DNA from: Aestuariivirga sp.
Lineage (GTDB): Bacteria > Pseudomonadota > Alphaproteobacteria > Rhizobiales > Aestuariivirgaceae
DNA: 41,229 nucleotides
Direction of reading: 5' to 3'
NCBI GenBank assembly: GCA_030680855.1
Contig: JAUXUN010000040.1
Coordinates: 1 to 41,229 of the forward strand
Position numbers and translations under genes: made by a program. Below are positions 33,939 to 41,229 of this stretch, piece after piece (positions within the stretch are counted from its first letter, which is position 1; each line of letters starts with the position of its first letter). The notes beneath the pieces were generated by a model. The model had not been told where the DNA came from and did no database searches. It saw only the letters and a program-made list of their open reading frames with translations.

Positions 33939-34990
33939 AGGCCCAGGAAGTCATCATCGGCAGTGGCGGTGGCTGCGGTCAAGTTACCCTTAACCGCCCC
34001 AAGGCTATCAACGCGCTCAACATTGGCATGTGCCGCACGATCATCGCGGCCCTGCAATCATGGGAGTTCGATCCGGAAATTGCTGCCATCATCATTGATC
34101 ACAGCGATGGCCGCGGCTTCTGCGCCGGCGGCGACCTTCGCGCCCTGTATGAAAATATCCGAATTGGCGGCAACGAAGTGCTGGATTTCTTCCGCACTGA
34201 ATATCGCCTGGATCATTTACTTTTCACGTTGGCCAAGCCGTCGGTGTGTTTCATGGATGGAATTGTCATGGGCGGAGGGGCGGGCATCGCCATGCCGTGC
34301 CGCTACCGTGTTGCCACCGAATCAACCGTATTTGCCATGCCAGAAACCGGCATCGGATTTTTCCCGGACGTTGGTGCCGGCTGGTTTCTGTCGCGCCTGC
34401 CCGACCGCATCGGTCAATGGCTGGCGCTGACGGGCGCCAAGTTGGACGGCGCCGATTGTCTCAGGCTTGGATTGGCGACGCATTTTCTGCCGCGCAGTGA
34501 ACTGGCGAGTGTGAAGGCCCGCATCCAGAAAGCGCCTGACGAGCTCGAGGTTATCCTGAGCGATGCCTCGGTTTCGCCGCCACCCGCACGAATTGATATG
34601 TTTCATACAGATATCGACAGGCTGTTCGCAGCTGACCGGATCGAAGATATTTTCGCAGTGCTGAACGCCGATCCATCGCCTTGGGCAGGCGAACAATTGG
34701 CGGCGATACGCAAGAAGTCTCCGCGATCCTGCAAGGTGGCCCTGCGTGCGCTTGCTGAGGGCCGAATGCTGACCCAGTTTTCCGAGATCATGCAGCTGGA
34801 ATATCGCGTTTCCTCGCGGCTCGCCCGCAAGCCGGATTTCAGCGAGGGTGTGCGGGCTTTCGTGATTGACAAGGACGACCGCCCAAAGTGGCTGCCGCCA
34901 CGTTTCGAAGACGTGAGCGACGATGAGATCGACGCGATCTTTGCGCCATTGCCCGAGAATGGGGAATGGACACCATTGAAGAGGGAATGA
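33935..34990 (+). CDS. 3-hydroxyisobutyryl-CoA hydrolase (HIBCH)
   Basis: A 351-residue crotonase-fold hydrolase, longer than hydratases. GFCAGGDLRALYE, GIVMGGGAGIAMPCRYRVATE, PETGIGFFPDVGAGWFLSRLP and the C-terminal EGVRAFVIDKDDRPKW are HIBCH hallmarks. It frees 3-hydroxyisobutyrate from its CoA ester in valine degradation, so the next enzyme acts on the free acid. It overlaps the acyl-CoA dehydrogenase stop by four bases. Confidence 0.92.
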   Translation: MKAQEVIIGSGGGCGQVTLNRPKAINALNIGMCRTIIAALQSWEFDPEIAAIIIDHSDGRGFCAGGDLRALYENIRIGGNEVLDFFRTEYRLDHLLFTLAKPSVCFMDGIVMGGGAGIAMPCRYRVATESTVFAMPETGIGFFPDVGAGWFLSRLPDRIGQWLALTGAKLDGADCLRLGLATHFLPRSELASVKARIQKAPDELEVILSDASVSPPPARIDMFHTDIDRLFAADRIEDIFAVLNADPSPWAGEQLAAIRKKSPRSCKVALRALAEGRMLTQFSEIMQLEYRVSSRLARKPDFSEGVRAFVIDKDDRPKWLPPRFEDVSDDEIDAIFAPLPENGEWTPLKRE

Positions 34991-34992
34991 CC

Positions 34993-35889
34993 ATGGCTGT
35001 GATCGGTTTTATCGGCGTTGGCAACATGGGAACGGGCATGGCCGCCAATCTAATCAAGACTGGCCATATGGTCCGGGCCTTCGATGTATCAGACGCGGCC
35101 CTTTCCCACGCAGTTGAGGTGGGAGCGACGCGCGCGAGTTCGGTGACGGAAGCGGTTAAGGGAGCTGCTGCGGTTATTACCATGTTGCAGACGGGCCAAC
35201 AGGTGCGCGACGTCTATGAGCGTGAGGCCTTTGCGGCTGCGTCGCGCCAGGCAATCCTGATCGATTGCTCGACCATAGATGTGGCCACCGCTCGTGCCGT
35301 CGGCGAGGCTGCGACAGGGCGAAGCCTTGCCATGGTCGATGCGCCGGTTTCAGGCGGTGTTGCCGGCGCGATTGCTGCCACACTGACTTTCATGGTGGGG
35401 GGCACGGACAAGAGCTTTGCCATGGCCCAGCCCATTCTCGCGGCCATGGGCAAAACGGTGATCCACGCGGGTCCTGCCGGATCCGGCCAAGCCGCGAAAA
35501 TCTGCAACAACATGCTGTTGGGGGCTTCGATGATCGCCACCGCTGAAGCATTCAATCTGGCAATCAAGCTGGGCCTCGATCCGCAAGTGTTCTTCGATAT
35601 CAGCTCGAAAGCTTCCGGCCAATGCTGGTCGATGACGAGTTATTGCCCGGTGCCGGGTCCGGTGCCTGCTGCTCCGTCCAATCGCAATTATGACGGCGGA
35701 TTCATGTCCGCGCTCATGCTGAAGGATCTCAAGCTCGCCATGGCGGAATCGCAGGCAACAGGCGCCAGCGTGCCGATGGGAGCGTTGGCCGAAAGCCTGT
35801 ATCAGAACTTCGTCAATCTCGGCGGCGCAGCAAAGGACTTTTCCGCCATCATCAAGCTGCTGGATGGCAGTTGGCGTGCACCTTCCTGA
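34993..35889 (+). CDS. mmsB: 3-hydroxyisobutyrate dehydrogenase
   Basis: About 298 residues. The NAD-binding loop is GFIGVGNMGTGMAANL. The substrate motif DAPVSGGVAGA and the active-site GPAGSGQAAKICNNM, with its conserved Lys, mark a beta-hydroxyacid dehydrogenase. It oxidises 3-hydroxyisobutyrate to methylmalonate semialdehyde. ATG codons at 34966, 34987 and 34993 are in frame; GAGGG is well spaced only for 34993. Methylmalonate semialdehyde dehydrogenase (mmsA), the next step, is not in the window. The stop touches the stop of the convergent isovaleryl-CoA dehydrogenase. Confidence 0.93.
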   Translation: MAVIGFIGVGNMGTGMAANLIKTGHMVRAFDVSDAALSHAVEVGATRASSVTEAVKGAAAVITMLQTGQQVRDVYEREAFAAASRQAILIDCSTIDVATARAVGEAATGRSLAMVDAPVSGGVAGAIAATLTFMVGGTDKSFAMAQPILAAMGKTVIHAGPAGSGQAAKICNNMLLGASMIATAEAFNLAIKLGLDPQVFFDISSKASGQCWSMTSYCPVPGPVPAAPSNRNYDGGFMSALMLKDLKLAMAESQATGASVPMGALAESLYQNFVNLGGAAKDFSAIIKLLDGSWRAPS

Positions 35890-37053
35890 TCAGGCCGTCT
35901 CGTTGAAGATCTCGCGGCCAATCAGCATGCGGCGGATTTCGGAAGTGCCGGCACCGATCTCGTAGAGCTTGGCATCGCGTAAGAGTCGGCCTGCCGGATA
36001 ATCATTGGTGTAGCCATTGCCGCCGAGCGCCTGGATGGCCTCCAGTGCCATCTGCGTTGCACGCTCCGCCGCATAAAGAATGCAGCCCGCCGCATCCTTG
36101 CGCGTTGTCTCGCCACGGTCGCAGGCGCTAGCCACTGCGTAGACGTAAGCCCGGGAGGCACTTAGCGTCACATACATATCAGCGACCTTGCCTTGCATGA
36201 GCTGGAATTCACCAATGGCTTTGCCGAATTGCTTGCGCTCATGAATATAGGAAACGACCACGTCGAGACATGCTGCCATGATGCCAAGCGGCCCTGCCGA
36301 CAGCACGACGCGCTCATAATCGAGGCCCGACATCAAGATGCGGACGCCTCCACCTTCCTCCCCCAAACGATTCTCGAAGGGCACCTCGCATTGGGTGAAG
36401 ACGAGTTCGCAGGTGTTGGAACCGCGCATGCCGAGCTTGTCGAGTTTGAGCGACCGCGAAAACCCTGCCATGGTGCCTTCGACCACAATGGCGGTAATAC
36501 CCTTGGCACCCGCAGCGGGGTCGGTTTTGGCGTAAACGACAAGTGTGTTCGCGTCTGGACCATTGGTGATCCACATCTTGCGGCCATTGAGAATGTAGCG
36601 GTCGTTGCGCTTCTCGGCGCGGAGCTTCATCGAAACCACATCCGAACCCGCTTCGGACTCCGACATGGCGAGGGCTCCCACATGTTCGCCCGAAATGAGC
36701 TTCGGCAGGAAACGCTGCTTCTGTTCGACCGTTCCATGACGGTTGATCTGGTTGACACAGAGATTGGAATGGGCAGCATAGGACAAGCCGACAGAGGCCG
36801 AGGCGCGGCTCAATTCTTCCACAACAACACAATGGGCGAGATAGCCCAATCCAGCGCCGCCATAGGCCTCATCTGTTGTAACGCCGAGTATGCCGAGCGT
36901 GCCCATCTCTTTCCACAGATGCATGGGAAACTGGTTGCTGCTGTCGATTTCGGCGGCAAGCGGGGCCACGCGCTCGCGGGCAAAGCGGCGCACACTCTCC
37001 CGCAGCAGCTCTGTATCGCTGTTTGTTGCGTAGTTCAGGCCAGATTCATACAT
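35890..37053 (-). CDS. liuA: Isovaleryl-CoA dehydrogenase
   Basis: A 387-residue acyl-CoA dehydrogenase close to IVD/Liu[79 protein letters not shown] and [14 protein letters not shown]. The Glu in DYERVVL is in the position of the catalytic base specific to isovaleryl-CoA dehydrogenases. The C-terminal [12 protein letters not shown] carries Gly where the usual base sits. It makes 3-methylcrotonyl-CoA for the MCC encoded upstream. It is on the minus strand between two plus-strand operons, divergent from bkd by 104 bases. Confidence 0.95.
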   Translation of the reverse strand: MYESGLNYATNSDTELLRESVRRFARERVAPLAAEIDSSNQFPMHLWKEMGTLGILGVTTDEAYGGAGLGYLAHCVVVEELSRASASVGLSYAAHSNLCVNQINRHGTVEQKQRFLPKLISGEHVGALAMSESEAGSDVVSMKLRAEKRNDRYILNGRKMWITNGPDANTLVVYAKTDPAAGAKGITAIVVEGTMAGFSRSLKLDKLGMRGSNTCELVFTQCEVPFENRLGEEGGGVRILMSGLDYERVVLSAGPLGIMAACLDVVVSYIHERKQFGKAIGEFQLMQGKVADMYVTLSASRAYVYAVASACDRGETTRKDAAGCILYAAERATQMALEAIQALGGNGYTNDYPAGRLLRDAKLYEIGAGTSEIRRMLIGREIFNETA

Positions 37054-37069
37054 TTATTGCTTTCCGCGA

Positions 37070-37112
37070 GAATTGGTCCCGTGCCGACATTACCGTGATT
37101 GCGGCCCAATTC
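37070..37112. promoter_or_regulatory. Widely spaced inverted repeat in the liuA-bkd divergent gap
   Basis: GAATTGG (37070-37076) and CCAATTC (37106-37112) are perfect seven-base complements 29 bases apart in the shared promoter region of liuA and the bkd operon. They could be paired binding sites, for example for an Lrp/BkdR-type regulator. No such regulator gene is in the window. Confidence 0.3.
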
Positions 37113-37139
37113 AAATCGGGAGTAGCATGCGCCTAATAG

Positions 37140-39418
<2,279 letters not shown>

Positions 39419-39424
39419 AGCAAA

Positions 39425-40639
39425 ATGGGACGTTATGTTTTCAAGCTGCCTGATGTGGGTGAGGGCGTTGCCGAAGCCGAGATTGTGAAATGGCACGCCG
39501 CCGTTGGTGACAACATTGGCGAAGAGCAACCGCTTGTTGACATCATGACCGATAAGGCAACGGTGGAGATCGTCTCGCCGGTGTCGGGCCGCATCGTGTC
39601 GCGTAACGGCGATGTGGGCAGCAAGCTTTCTGTGGGTTCCGAATTCGTCGTGTTCGAGGTGGAAGGCAGCGAGACCGTGGCACCGCCACCATCAGCAGCT
39701 CCTATCGTCAAATCGACTCCGCCCGCTGCCATGCCCAAACCAAAAGGAAAGGCACAGGCCCCGCCCGCCGTTCGGGTTCGCGCCGCGGCTCTTGGCATTG
39801 ATTTATCTTCAGTTGCCGGAACCGGCCCTGCAGGCAGAATTCAGCACGGCGACCTTGATGCGGTCCTGCTTGCGCGCCAGGGTGGGACTCCGCCGGCTGC
39901 GAGACCGGTTATGGGTGCCAAGGAAGAGGGCGTCGAAGATATCAAAATCTTCGGCCTCCGGCGGCGCATCGCCGAACGCATGCAGGATGCCAAGCGCCGG
40001 ATTCCGCATTTCGCCTATGTCGAAGAGGTCGATGTGACAGAGCTCGAGACTTTACGGGCTGAGCTCAACTCCGCGCGGGGTACGGGGGGGCATCTCACAG
40101 TGCTCGCGTTTTTGGTGCGTGCTCTGGTCAAGGCCATTGCCGACCATCCCGGCATCAATGCTCACTTCGATGATGCAAAAGGCGTGATCCGCCGCTTCAC
40201 ATCTGTTCACGCCGGAATTGCAACGCAGACCGAGCGCGGACTGCTGGTGCCGGTCATCCATCACGCCGAAACCATGGACCTATGGCAAATAGCAGCGGAA
40301 ATTGCGCGATTGAGCCAAGCCGCGCGATCGGGCAAAGCATCGCGCGACGAATTAACCGGCTCGACAATAACCGTCTCCAGCCTCGGAGCATTGGGCGGCA
40401 TCGCTGCGACCCCGATCATCAATCCACCGGAGGTGGCGGTGATTGGCGTTAACCGCATTGCTGAGCGCCCCATGGCGGTGGGCGGCGAAATCGTCGTCCG
40501 CAAAATGATGAACTTGTCATCGTCATTCGATCATCGCATTGTTGACGGCTTCGAAGCGGCGGCATTGATCAAACGTGTGAAAGACTGTCTCGAATCCCCG
40601 GCTCTGCTCATCGTAGCGCCAGTGCCGGACCATTCCTGA
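39425..40639 (+). CDS. bkdB: Branched-chain 2-oxoacid dehydrogenase E2 (dihydrolipoyl acyltransferase)
   Basis: A 404-residue E2. The single lipoyl domain (1-80) carries the lipoyl site K44 in MTDKATVEIVSP. An Ala/Pro-rich linker leads to the E3/E1-binding domain (about 115-150, VRVRAAALGIDLSSVAGTG, GRIQHGD). The acyltransferase domain has the catalytic SSSFDHRIVDG, with H370 and D374. It transfers isovaleryl, isobutyryl and 2-methylbutyryl groups to CoA. The usual fourth gene for E3 (lpdV) does not follow. Confidence 0.95.
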   Translation: MGRYVFKLPDVGEGVAEAEIVKWHAAVGDNIGEEQPLVDIMTDKATVEIVSPVSGRIVSRNGDVGSKLSVGSEFVVFEVEGSETVAPPPSAAPIVKSTPPAAMPKPKGKAQAPPAVRVRAAALGIDLSSVAGTGPAGRIQHGDLDAVLLARQGGTPPAARPVMGAKEEGVEDIKIFGLRRRIAERMQDAKRRIPHFAYVEEVDVTELETLRAELNSARGTGGHLTVLAFLVRALVKAIADHPGINAHFDDAKGVIRRFTSVHAGIATQTERGLLVPVIHHAETMDLWQIAAEIARLSQAARSGKASRDELTGSTITVSSLGALGGIAATPIINPPEVAVIGVNRIAERPMAVGGEIVVRKMMNLSSSFDHRIVDGFEAAALIKRVKDCLESPALLIVAPVPDHS

Positions 40640-40924
40640 AAGCTGCGGGATATAGATGGCAAAAAACAATGGCCTCTTTGCCTGAGGGATGCCACCCGCC
40701 TTGGGGGCGACCTGATTTCGCATGTTCATGGCATTTTCAATTAAGAAGTGAGGAAAGGCCGGCCTATGAGGAGCGTGTGCAGCGACTTGGGCTGGGGCCC
40801 GCTACTGGTTTCACGGACACTGAGTTAAGGTGTCTTGAAGGAACTGAAGACTGCAAATGCCAAGAGGTGTATTCAGCCGCGAGGTCCGTTGTTGGCCCAT
40901 CTGAGAAGTGACGGACTTCTGAAT
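40640..40924 (+). other. Gene-poor tail behind bkdB with a third, partial repeat copy
   Basis: No E3 gene or other recognisable gene is present. A frame of 80 codons (40669-40911) has no family resemblance and no ribosome site. From about 40728 to 40785 the sequence resembles the central part of repeat R2 (TTTTC-x-AATT-x-AGAAGTGAGGA, then GGC-x-TATGA-x-GAGCGTGTGCA), so a degenerate third copy (R3) overlaps this frame. No convincing terminator for the bkd operon was seen. Confidence 0.5.
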
Positions 40925-41085
40925 GTTGAGGCTGAACGGACTTATCGTAATCAACGGCGGTTGCCGAATTCCTGATCCCGCGTATTCACGGCTTTTCCAA
41001 TTGAGAAGTGAGGAGGGGTCGGGCTATGAAGAGCGTGTGCAATGACGACCCTTTCCACGTGCGCTATGTGTGCAGTGAACCAAGG
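40925..41085 (+). repeat. Dispersed repeat copy R2 (right of the catabolic block)
   Basis: The direct counterpart of R1 (23654-23803), about 17 kb away in the same orientation. It is interrupted by frequent stops, so probably non-coding or the relic of a gene. It ends within ten bases of the insertion-sequence end at 41092. Repeat similarity was judged by eye. Confidence 0.75.
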
Positions 41086-41091
41086 AAACTA

Positions 41092-41229
41092 GGCCCTGTT
41101 GACAAACTGTTTCAAGCACATCCGAACTGCCTGAACCAGAGGCGGATTGAGACGATGTGGACGAAGGCAGCATAGCTGAGTTCGGTCTTGTCGTAACGTG
41201 TCGCGAGGCGCCGGGCATTCTTGAGTTTG
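41092..41229 (-). mobile_element. End of an IS5-type insertion sequence (cut by window edge)
   Basis: The element end appears to be GGCCCTGTTGACAAACTG from 41092, preceded by CTAG at 41089-41092, a target known for IS427-like members of IS5. Inside it the minus strand encodes a transposase C-terminus. The other end is outside the window, so family and target duplication cannot be confirmed here. Confidence 0.65.
41112..41229 (-). CDS. IS5-family transposase, C-terminal 38 residues
   Basis: The frame enters from the window edge and reads KLKNARRLATRYDKTEL, SYAAFVHIVSIRLWF and RQFGCA before TGA at 41112-41114. R-R-x-A-T-R-Y-D-K is the conserved tail block of IS5/IS427-type DDE transposases, which contains the last catalytic-domain segment. 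The N-terminal part lies beyond the window. It lies about 20 bases inside the element's end, as expected. Confidence 0.75.
   Translation of the reverse strand, partial: KLKNARRLATRYDKTELSYAAFVHIVSIRLWFRQFGCA

Noticed and set aside
40669-40911. 80-codon open frame behind bkdB
   Set aside because: No ribosome site or family resemblance, and it overlaps a degenerate copy of the dispersed repeat.
41024-41218. 64-codon minus-strand open frame at the window end
   Set aside because: It is a different frame from the transposase tail (stop at 41112) and runs out of the element into repeat R2.

Overview
The window looks like a piece of an alphaproteobacterial chromosome or large plasmid, probably Hyphomicrobiales. 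This rests on the gene families (a rhizobial-type aioXSRBA cluster, NasTS nitrate control, Bkd/isovaleryl-CoA catabolism) and the GC-rich coding style; no rRNA or taxonomic marker is present. It holds three metabolic blocks separated by a zone of decaying genes and ends inside an insertion sequence.

Block 1 (1-7.4 kb, minus strand) is an arsenite-oxidation island. It carries the arsenite sensor AioX, histidine kinase AioS, response regulator AioR, the Rieske subunit AioB, the molybdopterin subunit AioA and, beyond a strong terminator, the start of the molybdenum-cofactor gene moaA. Between aioR and aioB lie two near-identical palindromes exactly 33 bp apart, probable AioR sites. AioR lacks a recognisable GAFTGA loop and I find no -24/-12 promoter, which is unexpected for an NtrC-type AioR.

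The middle (7.4-12.0 kb) holds a spermidine-synthase-like protein, an M20 amidohydrolase and a DksA/TraR-like zinc finger protein. It also holds three broken genes: a frameshifted YnfA-type membrane protein, a SulP transporter with nonsense codons, a frameshift and an internal deletion, and a universal stress protein reduced to its two ends.

Block 2 (12.1-23.6 kb, minus strand) is a complete nitrate assimilation operon: nasT, nasS, nrtA, nrtB, nrtC/D, nirB, nirD, nasA and a siroheme synthase with an atrophied methyltransferase half. The nrtA leader shows a sigma-54 promoter, a tandem hexaloop hairpin pair of ANTAR type and an intrinsic terminator. This fits NtrC-dependent initiation plus NasT antitermination relieved by nitrate through NasS.

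Block 3 (23.8-40.6 kb) is branched-chain amino acid and branched acyl-CoA catabolism. A TetR regulator with a perfect operator faces an operon encoding a PaaK-like CoA ligase, enoyl-CoA hydratase, a methylcrotonyl-CoA-type carboxylase (both subunits), a MaoC hydratase and a CitE-like lyase. The last four genes resemble the mycobacterial accD1-accA1-MaoC-CitE arrangement, so leucine carbon may pass through (R)-HMG-CoA. Then follow thiolase, isobutyryl-CoA dehydrogenase / 3-hydroxyisobutyryl-CoA hydrolase / 3-hydroxyisobutyrate dehydrogenase (valine), isovaleryl-CoA dehydrogenase (leucine) and the branched-chain 2-oxoacid dehydrogenase E1-alpha, E1-beta and E2 genes; no E3 gene follows.

Block 3 is flanked by two direct copies of a dispersed repeat of about 150 bp (23.65 and 40.93 kb). 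An IS5-type element end abuts the right copy.
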